Source of the DNA: Betaproteobacteria bacterium UBA3031
Lineage (GTDB): Bacteria > Pseudomonadota > Gammaproteobacteria > Burkholderiales > Eutrophovitaceae
Length of the DNA: 10,968 nt
Reading direction: 5' to 3'
Assembly (NCBI GenBank): GCA_002367635.1
Contig: DFDI01000069.1
Location: forward strand, 1-10,968
The notes below the pieces were generated by a model. It made no database searches and had not been told where the DNA came from. It saw only the letters and a program-made list of their open reading frames with translations. The first letter of the stretch is position 1; every line of letters begins with the position of its first letter. The translations under genes were made by a program, and so were the position numbers. Of this stretch, positions 1 to 8,559 are shown piece after piece.

Positions 1-1199
1 CGCTCAATCGGGATTAATTCGATATCGGGCAACGGGCCTTGTGGTCGCTCCTCTAACACGAGACGTTTATAGCGAGACTCAACAACATTAAAGTACGTCT
101 CTAAAGAAGGGGTCGCCGAGCCTAAAACAATTGGCACCTTCTGTTGGCTCGCCACATAAATTGCTAAATCTCTCGCGTTATAACGAACACCCTCAACCTG
201 CTTGTACGACAGGTCGTGTTCCTCATCTACGACAATCAAACCTAACTGAGGCAAGGACGCAAATACTGCAAGCCGGGTGCCTAAGACAATTGACGCGCTA
301 CCCGATCGCGCTAACGACCACGCTTGATAACGCTCTTTATCAGTCATGCTGCTATTTAAAGTCACAATCTCATGCTCAGGAAAACGCTTACGCAGACGCG
401 ATTCAAACTGGGGTGTCAAATTAATTTCTGGCACCAACACCAACACCTGTCGATTAAGGTCAAGCGTCTTGGCCATGATCTCGAAATATACTTCGGTCTT
501 ACCGCTCCCCGTCACACCTTGCAACAACCAAGTTTGATGCATGTCTAAATCAGCAACAATGGTCTCAATCGCCAGACGTTGAGGTGTTGTTAAATTAATA
601 TGTTTGATTTCTCCTTCCTCGAGTCGCGGCATGGGTGCTTTGAGCGAAACGACATTTTGACGTTGTTCAAGGGTATTGGTCCAACCCTGAGCATGCCACT
701 GAGCAAGCTCTACCCTTGCATTCGAGTAAACCAAAAGTGCCTGACGCAACGTAACCGCACCTTCCGCCAACAACAAATCAAAAAGTCGTCTTTTGCCCAT
801 AGTGCGGGCGGTCAAGTGCGCTGGAACTTCTTGGATTCCCCTGTCGCTCAGAGTAAAAACCGTTTCGGTGAGTCGATTTAAAAAATCGATGCGACGGACG
901 GCCGTAGGCAAACCTAAAAATAGAGCTTGCCCCATCCGAGCACAATAGTACTGAGACACAAACCGACACAGGGAGAAGTACGATGGGGGTAATGGGTCGA
1001 GATCAAAAACCGATTCAATTTGCTTTAACCTACGCGGCTCGACCAACGACACGTCAGACACACAATCTACTATACCGACTAGTTTTTTATTGCGAAACGG
1101 AACAACAACGATTGACCCTCTAGCAACCTGGTGGGGGCCAGCACGGTAGTCGAATGGTCCTTGTAACGGGACGTCGAGATGAACTTGAGCAAAAGACAT
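1..1199 (-). CDS. priA: Primosomal protein N' (replication restart helicase PriA), C-terminal part outside window
   Basis: PriA is a superfamily 2 DNA helicase that recognises stalled or collapsed forks and starts reloading of the replicative helicase. The frame is open from ATG at 1199 to the left edge (399 codons plus two bases), so the 3' end is missing only because the window ends. Visible parts: N-terminal 3'-end binding region (about residues 1-100), winged-helix-like linker region (about 105-195), then helicase lobe 1 with Walker A GVTGSGKT at 228-235, VLVPEINLTPQ near 253-263, Walker B DEEHD at 325-329 followed by SYKQ, and GSATPS at 360-365. The zinc-binding cysteines and lobe 2 would lie beyond the edge. 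The ATG is preceded two codons upstream by an in-frame TAG, which fixes the 5' limit; no convincing Shine-Dalgarno is seen. The usual THSG-like box after lobe-1 motif I reads LNSS here (281-284). Identification is very firm. Confidence 0.96.
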   Translation of the reverse strand, partial: MSFAQVHLDVPLQGPFDYRAGPHQVARGSIVVVPFRNKKLVGIVDCVSDVSLVEPRRLKQIESVFDLDPLPPSYFSLCRFVSQYYCARMGQALFLGLPTAVRRIDFLNRLTETVFTLSDRGIQEVPAHLTARTMGKRRLFDLLLAEGAVTLRQALLVYSNARVELAQWHAQGWTNTLEQRQNVVSLKAPMPRLEEGEIKHINLTTPQRLAIETIVADLDMHQTWLLQGVTGSGKTEVYFEIMAKTLDLNRQVLVLVPEINLTPQFESRLRKRFPEHEIVTLNSSMTDKERYQAWSLARSGSASIVLGTRLAVFASLPQLGLIVVDEEHDLSYKQVEGVRYNARDLAIYVASQQKVPIVLGSATPSLETYFNVVESRYKRLVLEERPQGPLPDIELIPIE

Positions 1200-1307
1200 A
1201 AGCTAAACGTTCGTAGGCATTTTCAATGGAATCATGAAAAATCTACAGAGACTATACCCCACGCAATATGGCGTGTTACGTGTGCCAGCACGCCAGCAAC
1301 GGAACGA
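1200..1307 (-). other. hemE-priA intergenic region
   Basis: This 108-base gap between the hemE stop and the priA start contains no ORF of note and no strong hairpin with a T-run. It holds the short direct repeat GCTGGC-GT-GCTGGC just after hemE and a weak promoter-like pair listed separately. It may simply be an untranslated spacer in a hemE-priA transcript. Confidence 0.5.
1251..1279 (-). promoter_or_regulatory. Weak sigma70-like promoter candidate for priA
   Basis: On the minus strand GTAACA (1279-1274, 4 of 6 matches to the -35 consensus) is followed after 17 bases by TATAGT (1256-1251, 5 of 6 matches to the -10 consensus), about 50 bases upstream of the priA start. Such pairs occur by chance in AT-leaning DNA, so this is only a candidate. 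Confidence 0.25.
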
Positions 1308-2378
1308 TTAACCGGCCGCGTGGTAACCCCTACTCTGCTCATGCACCGCCTCAACAAGTGCATGCACATTCTCGGGTGGAGTAAATTGGTTCACACCATG
1401 GCCCAGATTAAACACGTGGCCAAATCCTTCACCGTAGCCTGCAAGTATTTCGCCAACTTCTTTTTGTATCACTTCAGGATTCGTCAGCAATATGGCTGGG
1501 TCCATATTGCCCTGCAAAGCTACGCGATCCCCTACCCGCATGCGCGCCGTAGCTATATCGGTTGACCAGTCCAACCCCAGTGCGTCCGCTCCAGTCTCTG
1601 ATAAACCCTCCAGCCACTGGCCTCCACCCTTAGTAAACACAACTCTTGGGATGACTCGTCCATTTACTTCTCTAATCAAACCAGTACAAATTTGTTTTAG
1701 ATTGTTTTGAGAAAAACGTTTAAATGCGCTTGGTGTTAGTGCCCCGCCCCACGTATCAAAGATCATAACGGCGTCGGCGCCTGCTTGAATTTGCCCATTC
1801 AAATAAGCAATCACAGATGCTGAGGTTACTTCTAGTATTTTTCCAAACAAATCTGGCCGCTCGTAAGCCATTTTCTTGACTCGGTGAAACTCCGTCCCAC
1901 CTTTACCTTCAATCATGTAACACGCCAAAGTAAATGGACTGCCTGAAAAACCAATAAGGGGCACCCGTCCGTTTAGTGCCTGCTTAATCGATCGAACAGC
2001 GTCAGTCACATATTTAAGCTGCTCCTCTGGCTCGATGACTGATAACGATTGAATCTGTTTTTCATCCCTGAGAGGACGTTCAAATTGCGGGCCTTCCCCA
2101 TCTGCAAAATAAAGGCCTAAACCCATCGCATCAGGAATAGTCAATATGTCCGAAAATAAAATCGCAGCATCAAGGTTAAATCGAGCTAATGGTTGAAGTG
2201 TAACTTCCGTAGCCAGCTCTGGATTCTTACAAAGTTTAAGAAAAGACCCTGCTTGGCTCCGAGTCTTGTTGTACTCAGGAAGGTATCGCCCGGCCTGGCG
2301 CATAATCCAGATGGGCGTATACGGGGTTGGTTGGCGGAGTAGCGCCCGCAGAAATACATCGTTTTGAAGCTCGGCCAA
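1308..2378 (-). CDS. hemE: Uroporphyrinogen decarboxylase
   Basis: HemE decarboxylates the four acetate side chains of uroporphyrinogen III to methyl groups, giving coproporphyrinogen III in the cytoplasm, a step of heme synthesis. The 356-residue product has the normal family length. The signature RQAGRYLPEY is at 27-36 (with Arg27 and Arg31), the catalytic-site Asp is Asp77 in FSDIL, a conserved Tyr is at 154 in GSPFTLACYMIEG, DTWGG lies at 208-212, and NLGHGV with His327 near the C-terminus. By comparison with the family these line the substrate pocket. The start is TTG at 2378: it is preceded at 6 bases by GAGAGGGG (2392-2385), and an in-frame TAA lies further upstream with no ATG or GTG in between. 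The gap to gltD is 50 bases, so co-transcription with gltBD is possible; its leader shares 18 of 19 bases with the gltB leader. Confidence 0.97.
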   Translation of the reverse strand: MAELQNDVFLRALLRQPTPYTPIWIMRQAGRYLPEYNKTRSQAGSFLKLCKNPELATEVTLQPLARFNLDAAILFSDILTIPDAMGLGLYFADGEGPQFERPLRDEKQIQSLSVIEPEEQLKYVTDAVRSIKQALNGRVPLIGFSGSPFTLACYMIEGKGGTEFHRVKKMAYERPDLFGKILEVTSASVIAYLNGQIQAGADAVMIFDTWGGALTPSAFKRFSQNNLKQICTGLIREVNGRVIPRVVFTKGGGQWLEGLSETGADALGLDWSTDIATARMRVGDRVALQGNMDPAILLTNPEVIQKEVGEILAGYGEGFGHVFNLGHGVNQFTPPENVHALVEAVHEQSRGYHAAG

Positions 2379-2384
2379 GTAGCG

Positions 2385-2392
2385 CCCCTCTC
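2385..2392 (-). promoter_or_regulatory. hemE ribosome binding site
   Basis: GAGAGGGG on the minus strand ends 6 bases before the TTG at 2378. It decides the choice of this rare start codon, because the next in-frame ATG (Met26, in IWIMRQAGRY) would begin inside the conserved family region. Confidence 0.7.
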
Positions 2393-2405
2393 TAAATCTG
2401 AATTA
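2387..2405 (-). repeat. Shared leader repeat, hemE copy
   Basis: The minus-strand sequence TAATTCAGATTTAGAGAGG matches the gltB leader copy at 8554-8572 in 18 of 19 positions. It includes part of the ribosome binding site and ends 8 bases before the hemE TTG. It overlaps the start of an AT-rich palindrome. The identity upstream of the ribosome binding site is more than translation signals alone would explain, but two copies are too few to tell chance from a conserved element. Confidence 0.55.
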
Positions 2406-2414
2406 AAATTTTAA
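2403..2414. repeat. 12-bp AT-rich palindrome in gltD-hemE gap
   Basis: TTAAAATTTTAA is a perfect palindrome lying 24 bases upstream of hemE, in the 50-base gap after gltD. It contains TAAAAT, which resembles a -10 hexamer, but I find no acceptable -35 at 16-18 bases. It could be part of a promoter or simply AT-rich spacer. Confidence 0.35.
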
Positions 2415-2428
2415 GACGACCTGATCAT

Positions 2429-3907
2429 TCATCGAGGAAGTTCCGATTGACCCATCAGTGTCTCATCTATGGAGCGGGCACATTGCCGACCCTCTCGAAT
2501 TGCCCAAACAACTAGTGATTGGCCACGTCGCATATCGCCAGCAACAAACACTTTTTCACATGAGGTTTTATAGTCATCCGTATTTGAAGCCACATTTCCA
2601 CGGCCATCGAGCTCAACGCCCAACGCAGACAATAATCCCTGACGAACTGGATTTACAAATCCCATTGCAAAAAGCACTAGGTCTGCCTTCAGTTCAAACT
2701 CGCTACCCGGCATTTCTTGCATCTGCATGCGTCCGTCATCACCTTTTACCCACTCAACACGCGCCGCAACCAGTTTAGTCACGCGGCCCTCTTCACCCTC
2801 GAAGCGCTTGGTCGTCACCGACCAATCTCGAGAGCAACCCTCTTCGTGAGAGGACGATGTCCTTAACTTAATCGGCCAGTCGGGCCAAGTGAGGGGTCGG
2901 TTCTCCTCTTCCGGAGGCATAGGCATCAATTCAAATTGGGTTACCGAAGCAGCACCCTGACGGTTAGAGGTTCCGACACAATCAGAGCCCGTATCACCAC
3001 CGCCAATCACAACAACATGTTTGCCTGTGGCGAGAATTTGAGTATCGAGCTGATCTCCCGCAACGACTCGATTTTGTTGCGGCAAGAACTCCATCGCAAA
3101 ATGTACACCTTCAAGCTCTCGACCCAGGACAGACAAATCACGAGGCACCTCGGAGCCGCCAGTCAAGGCAACAGCATCAAATTCTTTAAGGAGCGCTTCA
3201 TGACTGATGGTCTTTTGAGATAAATCATTAACACCAAGTTGCGGCTCACCCGGGGAGCCCACACAAATACTGGTGCGAAATTCAACCCCTTCTTGCTCCA
3301 TTTGCACAACTCGTCGATCAATATGGCTCTTCTCCATCTTGAAGTCTGGTATCCCATATCGAAGTAAGCCACCAACTCGATCATTCTTTTCAAACACAAC
3401 CACATCGTGTCCCGCTCGTGCAAGCTGTTGTGCGCACGCGAGCCCGGCGGGGCCAGAGCCAACCACCGCTACACGCTTATTCGTCTTGTGGTTCGGAGGC
3501 TCAGGGACGATCCAACCTTTATCCCAACCTTTGTCAACAATGGCATGCTCAATCGATTTAATTGCAACCGCTGAGTCATTAATATTGAGCGTACATGCCG
3601 ATTCACACGGGGCAGGGCAAATACGCCCAGTAAATTCCGGAAAATTGTTTGTAGAGTGCAATGTTTGAAGTGCAGACTCCCAATTTTGGCGATAAACCAG
3701 ATCGTTCCAATCTGGAATAATATTATTGACTGGGCAACCACTCTGACAAAACGGTATGCCACAATCCATGCATCGAGATCCTTGACGCGACGCCTCCTCA
3801 TCGGAGTGCACCACAACAAATTCGTTATAGTTTTTAAGTCGAGAATCGGCAGGGGTACTTGATTCATTCACCCTGCCATGTTCCATAAATCCGGTTGGTT
3901 TACCCAT
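2429..3907 (-). CDS. gltD: Glutamate synthase (NADPH) small subunit
   Basis: GltD is the beta subunit of NADPH glutamate synthase. It oxidises NADPH on FAD and passes electrons through iron-sulfur clusters to GltB, where 2-oxoglutarate and glutamine-derived ammonia become glutamate. The 492-residue product has normal length. An N-terminal cysteine-rich region holds Cys46, 49, 54, 58 (CMDCGIPFCQSGCP) and Cys97, 101, 105, the family's 4Fe-4S ligands set. The FAD motif GSGPAG is at 150-155, the NADPH-binding GGGDTGSD at 302-309, and the C-terminal FAD-contacting stretch AGDMRRGQSLVVWAI at 456-470. The start chosen is ATG at 3907, one base after the gltB TAG, with GGGAGG (3922-3917) 9 bases upstream; the product then begins MGKPTGFMEHGR, as in homologues. 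A longer frame from TTG at 3946 would overlap gltB and is not favoured. The tight junction suggests translational coupling for equal subunit synthesis. Confidence 0.97.
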   Translation of the reverse strand: MGKPTGFMEHGRVNESSTPADSRLKNYNEFVVVHSDEEASRQGSRCMDCGIPFCQSGCPVNNIIPDWNDLVYRQNWESALQTLHSTNNFPEFTGRICPAPCESACTLNINDSAVAIKSIEHAIVDKGWDKGWIVPEPPNHKTNKRVAVVGSGPAGLACAQQLARAGHDVVVFEKNDRVGGLLRYGIPDFKMEKSHIDRRVVQMEQEGVEFRTSICVGSPGEPQLGVNDLSQKTISHEALLKEFDAVALTGGSEVPRDLSVLGRELEGVHFAMEFLPQQNRVVAGDQLDTQILATGKHVVVIGGGDTGSDCVGTSNRQGAASVTQFELMPMPPEEENRPLTWPDWPIKLRTSSSHEEGCSRDWSVTTKRFEGEEGRVTKLVAARVEWVKGDDGRMQMQEMPGSEFELKADLVLFAMGFVNPVRQGLLSALGVELDGRGNVASNTDDYKTSCEKVFVAGDMRRGQSLVVWAIREGRQCARSIDETLMGQSELPR

Positions 3908-3908
3908 C

Positions 3909-6900
3909 CTATGCTGCCTCCCGTTCGTTTTTATTGCCCTGAGCAAGCTCAGTCAAAGCGCGTCGGTACTCGTGAGGAAACACCTTTATAAACTTACCTC
4001 TTGCCGCGGGCCAATCAGCCAATATTTCTTTGGCAAGCGGGCTGTTGGTGCGTCTTTGATGCTCAGAGACGAGATGCTTCAATAAGTCTTCATCCCGCAT
4101 ATTGTGATGTACCGTTTCGTCCGACTGCGCACTCGACAAAGGGATTTTTTCCAGCGTAACCATTGCGTGGTTACACCGTTTATCAAAGTTGCCTTTAGGG
4201 TCGTAAACGTAAGCAATCCCTCCGCTCATGCCTGCCGCAAAGTTTCGCCCCGTGTCCCCGAGCACAACAACAGTGCCTCCCGTCATATACTCACAACAAT
4301 GATCGCCAACTCCCTCTACAACAGCCGTTGCACCACTATTTCTCACCGCAAATCGCTCTCCCGCGACGCCTGAAAAATAGGCTTCTCCTTCTACAGCACC
4401 GTAAAGTACAGTATTACCAATAATAATATTTTGGTGCGAAGCCCCGGCAAAATTTTCAGAAGGATGTATCACAATACGCCCGCCTGACAGACCTTTACCC
4501 ACATAATCGTTCGCATCACCTTTTAGGTTAAACGTTATGCCACGAGCCAAAAATACCCCGAAACTTTGGCCTGCTGTGCCCTCAAAATTTACGGTCACGG
4601 TTTCATCTGGGAGTCCAGCATGTCCATAGCGACTAGCGATTTGATTAGACAGCATGCCCCCCACGCTTCGATTTGCATTAATCACTTTACTCGTAATTTG
4701 AACAGCAACTTGATCCTCTAGTGCGCTCTTTGCCTCATCTATCAAAATATTATCCAACGCCTTTTCTAGACCATGGTCTTGGTTCTCAAGGTGACGTCTA
4801 CCCACTTCATCGGGCATATCCGGTCGATAAAAAATCTTGGAAAAATCCAACCCCTTTGCTTTCCAATGCGAGATCCCCTTCTTGGTGTCAAGCAAGTCAG
4901 ATCGACCGATAATTTCATTGAGGCTACGCACGCCCATCTGCGCCATAATCTCTCGCATTTCCTGCGCTACAAAATGGAAAAAATTGATCACGTGTTCAGG
5001 TTTTCCTGAGAATTTCTTTCTCAAGACAGGGTCCTGAGTTGCGATGCCCACTGGACACGTATTTAGATGACATTTACGCATCATGATGCAGCCCTCTACC
5101 ACTAAGGGGGCTGTCGCGAATCCAAACTCATCAGCTCCGAGCAGAGCTCCAACAATGACGTCCCTACCGGTTTTCATTTGGCCATCTACTTGCACAACGA
5201 CACGACCTCGAAGCTGATTGAGCACTAGAGTTTGCTGAGTTTCAGACAAACCTAACTCCCACGGCGACCCCGCGTGCTTAATTGACGACATTGGAGACGC
5301 TCCAGTACCGCCATCGTGCCCAGCAATTACAACGTGATCAGATTTTGCCTTAGCAACACCAGCAGCTACTGTTCCAACCCCGATCTCCGAAACGAGTTTG
5401 ACGCTGATCGACGCCTTAGGATTTGCGTTTTTAAGGTCATGGATTAACTGCGCCAAATCCTCAATGGAATAAATGTCGTGATGGGGTGGCGGCGAAATAA
5501 GTCCGACTCCTGGAACTGAAAATCTGAGCTTCGCTATATATTGCGACACCTTATGCCCAGGTAACTGCCCTCCTTCACCAGGCTTCGCACCTTGAGCAAT
5601 CTTAATCTGAATTTGATCAGCATTTGCAAGATATTCCGCCGTCACACCGAATCGACCTGACGCAACTTGCTTGATTTTTGAGCGAAGCGTATCTCCCGCC
5701 TCAAGTTCGACATCAGTAACCACAACAGCACCCAAAACATTTTTGGTGCTTGTCTTCGATTTAACCGTTTTAAAGCGCCCAGGATCCTCTCCCCCTTCAC
5801 CGGTATTTGACTTGCCCCCAATGCGATTCATCGCAATCGCAAGGGTAGTGTGGGCTTCGGTCGAAATAGAGCCCAGCGACATCGCTCCAGTAGCAAAACG
5901 TTTAACAAGCTCTGTCCAGGGCTCTACCTCATCTATTGAAATAGGATCTGACAAAGGCTTTATTTCAAAGAGTCCACGCAAAGTCATATGTCGCCGACTT
6001 TGCTCGTTGATCATCTGTGCATACTCTTTATACGTGGAATACTCATTAGTTCTTGTCGCGCGCTGCAATGTCGCAATCGAATCCGGTGTCCACATATGAG
6101 CTTCACCACGCACCCTGAACGTATATTCACCGCCCGCATCTAGCGCAGATATTAAAGTCGGGTCTTTTTCACTAAATGCCCGAACGTGCTCCTTAATAGC
6201 CTCCTCAGCAACTTCGTGCAAACCAATGCCTTCAACATTACTCGACGTTCCTGTAAAAAACCGCTCAATAAACTGAGTATTTAAGCCAATAGCCTCAAAA
6301 ATTTGGGCGCCGCAGTATGACTGATAGGTCGATATCCCCATTTTTGACATAACCTTATTTATGCCCTTGCCAATCGCTTTAATAAAGTTTTTTTGGTTCG
6401 TTACAGGCTCCTGGTTAAGATCAACCGATATCGTAGCAAGTGTTTCCATCGTCAACCAAGGATGGATCGCCTCCGCGCCATAGCCGGCGAGCAGAGCGAA
6501 ATGGTGCACCTCACGCGCCGAACCCGTACTGACAACAAGACCTGTCTTCGTTCTCAACCCGCTTCGCACCAAATGGTGATGAACACCACTCGTTGCCAAC
6601 AACGCTGGGATCGCCACTCTTGCCTGGTCCACAGCGCTATCTGACAAAATCAATATCGTCTTACCCTTGTGAACAGCACGTTCCGCTTGCTCGCAAATCG
6701 CACTGAGTGCCCGCTCCATGCCATCCGGGCCATCATCCCGAACAAACGTCGTGTCAATGACCTCACTATCAAATGCCCCATCGGTGAGCTGCCCAATATT
6801 AAGGAGCGCCTCATAATCATCAAAGCCTAAGATCGGTTGGGAAACTTGAAGGCGTTTCGTAACTGTCGAATAATCGACTCCCAATAAATTAGGCTTCGGG

Positions 6901-8546
6901 CCAATATAGGAAATTAGCGACATCACCAGCTCTTCGCGAATCGGATCAACCGGTGGGTTTGTAACTTGCGCGAACAACTGCTTGAAATAGCTGTAGAGGG
7001 ACTTATTTTTGTCAGACAAAACAGCAAGCGGAGAGTCATTTCCCATAGATGCCGTTGGCTCCTGGCCTGACTCTGCCATTGGCGTCAAAACAAACTTAAT
7101 GTCTTCCTGGGTAAAACCAAAAGACTGTTGGATATCTAATAACCCTCGGGTATCTCTGGACACCTTTTGCGTCTTAGCTGCCTTCAAGTCTGAGAGACTC
7201 ACTGCCGACTCACGCAAAAGAGCCCCGTAATCTCGCTTCGCAATCAAGGTTTCTTTAATTTCCTCATCGCCAATAATTCGCCCCTGATCTGTGTCGATAA
7301 GCAACATCTTTCCAGGCTCCAAGCGCCACTTGTGAGCAATATTTTCTTCTTTAATAGGCAAAACCCCTACCTCAGACGCCAATATGACTAAGTCATCTTT
7401 CGTGACGACATAACGCGCAGGCCTCAAGCCATTACGGTCCAGCGTGGCCCCTATCTGAACGCCATCAGTAAAAGCTACCGCTGCAGGACCATCCCAAGGT
7501 TCCATAACCGGAGCATGGTACTCAAAGAAATCTTTACGTTCCTGACTCATTAGAGCGTTACCAGACCACGCCTCTGGGATCAACAACATCATGGCCTGCG
7601 CTGGGGTATAACCACCCAAAACAAGCAACTCTAGTGCATTATCAAAGCTAGCCGAATCAGACTGTCCTTCATCAATCAAGGGCCACAATTTGGCGAGATC
7701 CTCTCCCATGACGGGCGAGGTTAAGGCTTGCTGTCGCGCCTTCATCCAATTGACATTTCCACGCAACGTGTTGAACTCACCATTATGTCCGATCATCCTG
7801 AACGGATGCGCAAGCTCCCAGCTTGGGAACGTGTTTGTGGAGAAACGTTGATGCACCAGGGCTAAAGCGGAGGTAAATGTTGGGCTTAAAAGATCTAAAT
7901 AATAATCGCCAACTTGGCTCGCAAGCAGCATCCCCTTGTAAATGATTGTTCTAGCAGACATTGATGGGAGATAAAAGCCGCCAGCTCCTACTTCAAGCGA
8001 CGCTGTAACTCGATGCTCAACTTGCTTGCGAATAACAAAAAGTTTCCGTTCAAAGTCCTGAACACTGTTGCAATTACCGCCGCGACCAACAAAAATCTGA
8101 CGAACGACTGGCTCTACATCTCGCGCAGTTTGACTGATTCCCGAATTATCAACGGGAACATCTCGCCAGCCGAGAACCTCCTGGCCCTCAGCTTGAGCGT
8201 ACTCCTCTAGGAGGCGCTGTATCTTTGATCGAACTGACTCATCCTGAGGCAAAAACACCATACCTACGCCGTAGGCCCCAATGGGGGGCAATTCGAACCC
8301 TAAACCTTCAAGGCTACGAAAAAACTCATCGGGAATTTGAACCAAGATGCCCGCCCCATCACCCAACAACGGGTCAAAACCGGTTGCACCACGATGGGTC
8401 AGGTTATCTAAAACCTCCAACCCTTGTCGAACAATGCTGTGACTTCTATGCCCCTTGATGTGGGCTACAAAGCCAACCCCGCACGCGTCATGCTCGTTGG
8501 CGGGGTTATAAAGCCCTTGGGCAACAGGTTTTACAAACTTAGTCAC
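3909..8546 (-). CDS. gltB: Glutamate synthase (NADPH) large subunit
   Basis: GltB is the alpha subunit of glutamate synthase. It releases ammonia from glutamine, channels it to 2-oxoglutarate and reduces the intermediate to glutamate, the main ammonia assimilation route with glutamine synthetase. The product has 1545 residues, the full family length. Order of parts: short propeptide, then Cys22 in EHDACGVG, expected to become the N-terminal nucleophile of the class II amidotransferase domain (about 22-430, with RFSTNTFPSW and GHNGEFNT); central linking domain (about 480-800); FMN/synthase domain (about 830-1230) with GGKSNTGEGGEDP and GHDGGTGASP; the 3Fe-4S ligands Cys1153, Cys1159, Cys1164; and a C-terminal glycine-rich beta-helix domain (about 1290-1480). 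The start is GTG at 8546, with GAGAGG 7 bases upstream and an in-frame TAG 15 bases upstream, so no longer start is available. No frameshift or missing key residue is seen. It pairs with gltD, one base downstream. Confidence 0.98.
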   Translation of the reverse strand: MTKFVKPVAQGLYNPANEHDACGVGFVAHIKGHRSHSIVRQGLEVLDNLTHRGATGFDPLLGDGAGILVQIPDEFFRSLEGLGFELPPIGAYGVGMVFLPQDESVRSKIQRLLEEYAQAEGQEVLGWRDVPVDNSGISQTARDVEPVVRQIFVGRGGNCNSVQDFERKLFVIRKQVEHRVTASLEVGAGGFYLPSMSARTIIYKGMLLASQVGDYYLDLLSPTFTSALALVHQRFSTNTFPSWELAHPFRMIGHNGEFNTLRGNVNWMKARQQALTSPVMGEDLAKLWPLIDEGQSDSASFDNALELLVLGGYTPAQAMMLLIPEAWSGNALMSQERKDFFEYHAPVMEPWDGPAAVAFTDGVQIGATLDRNGLRPARYVVTKDDLVILASEVGVLPIKEENIAHKWRLEPGKMLLIDTDQGRIIGDEEIKETLIAKRDYGALLRESAVSLSDLKAAKTQKVSRDTRGLLDIQQSFGFTQEDIKFVLTPMAESGQEPTASMGNDSPLAVLSDKNKSLYSYFKQLFAQVTNPPVDPIREELVMSLISYIGPKPNLLGVDYSTVTKRLQVSQPILGFDDYEALLNIGQLTDGAFDSEVIDTTFVRDDGPDGMERALSAICEQAERAVHKGKTILILSDSAVDQARVAIPALLATSGVHHHLVRSGLRTKTGLVVSTGSAREVHHFALLAGYGAEAIHPWLTMETLATISVDLNQEPVTNQKNFIKAIGKGINKVMSKMGISTYQSYCGAQIFEAIGLNTQFIERFFTGTSSNVEGIGLHEVAEEAIKEHVRAFSEKDPTLISALDAGGEYTFRVRGEAHMWTPDSIATLQRATRTNEYSTYKEYAQMINEQSRRHMTLRGLFEIKPLSDPISIDEVEPWTELVKRFATGAMSLGSISTEAHTTLAIAMNRIGGKSNTGEGGEDPGRFKTVKSKTSTKNVLGAVVVTDVELEAGDTLRSKIKQVASGRFGVTAEYLANADQIQIKIAQGAKPGEGGQLPGHKVSQYIAKLRFSVPGVGLISPPPHHDIYSIEDLAQLIHDLKNANPKASISVKLVSEIGVGTVAAGVAKAKSDHVVIAGHDGGTGASPMSSIKHAGSPWELGLSETQQTLVLNQLRGRVVVQVDGQMKTGRDVIVGALLGADEFGFATAPLVVEGCIMMRKCHLNTCPVGIATQDPVLRKKFSGKPEHVINFFHFVAQEMREIMAQMGVRSLNEIIGRSDLLDTKKGISHWKAKGLDFSKIFYRPDMPDEVGRRHLENQDHGLEKALDNILIDEAKSALEDQVAVQITSKVINANRSVGGMLSNQIASRYGHAGLPDETVTVNFEGTAGQSFGVFLARGITFNLKGDANDYVGKGLSGGRIVIHPSENFAGASHQNIIIGNTVLYGAVEGEAYFSGVAGERFAVRNSGATAVVEGVGDHCCEYMTGGTVVVLGDTGRNFAAGMSGGIAYVYDPKGNFDKRCNHAMVTLEKIPLSSAQSDETVHHNMRDEDLLKHLVSEHQRRTNSPLAKEILADWPAARGKFIKVFPHEYRRALTELAQGNKNEREAA
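3917..3922 (-). promoter_or_regulatory. gltD ribosome binding site
   Basis: GGGAGG lies inside the last codons of gltB, 9 bases before the ATG at 3907. Its position decides this start over the in-frame TTG at 3946. Confidence 0.7.
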
Positions 8547-8553
8547 GATCTTG

Positions 8554-8559
8554 CCTCTC
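8554..8559 (-). promoter_or_regulatory. gltB ribosome binding site
   Basis: GAGAGG on the minus strand sits 7 bases before the GTG at 8546 and supports that non-ATG start. Confidence 0.7.

Noticed and set aside
873..896. Inverted repeat TCGATTT-AAA-AAATCGA
   Set aside because: It lies within the priA coding sequence in an ordinary stretch of codons and has no sign of a regulatory role.
778..969. Minus-strand 63-codon ORF inside priA in another frame
   Set aside because: The priA frame runs uninterrupted through this region with clear family similarity, so the ORF is out-of-frame noise and not a sign of a frameshift.
1179..1565. Plus-strand 128-codon ORF across the priA start and the end of hemE
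   Set aside because: It lies antisense to firmly identified genes and its translation shows no recognisable domain or protein-like composition; it is a shadow of hemE.
3908..3946. Longer GltD with 13 extra residues from TTG at 3946
   Set aside because: It would overlap gltB by 38 bases, lacks a better ribosome binding site, and the ATG at 3907 gives the family-typical N-terminus with GGGAGG 9 bases upstream.
5671..6099. Plus-strand 142-codon ORF opposite gltB
   Set aside because: It is antisense to the conserved FMN domain coding region of gltB, and has no supporting ribosome binding site or family resemblance.
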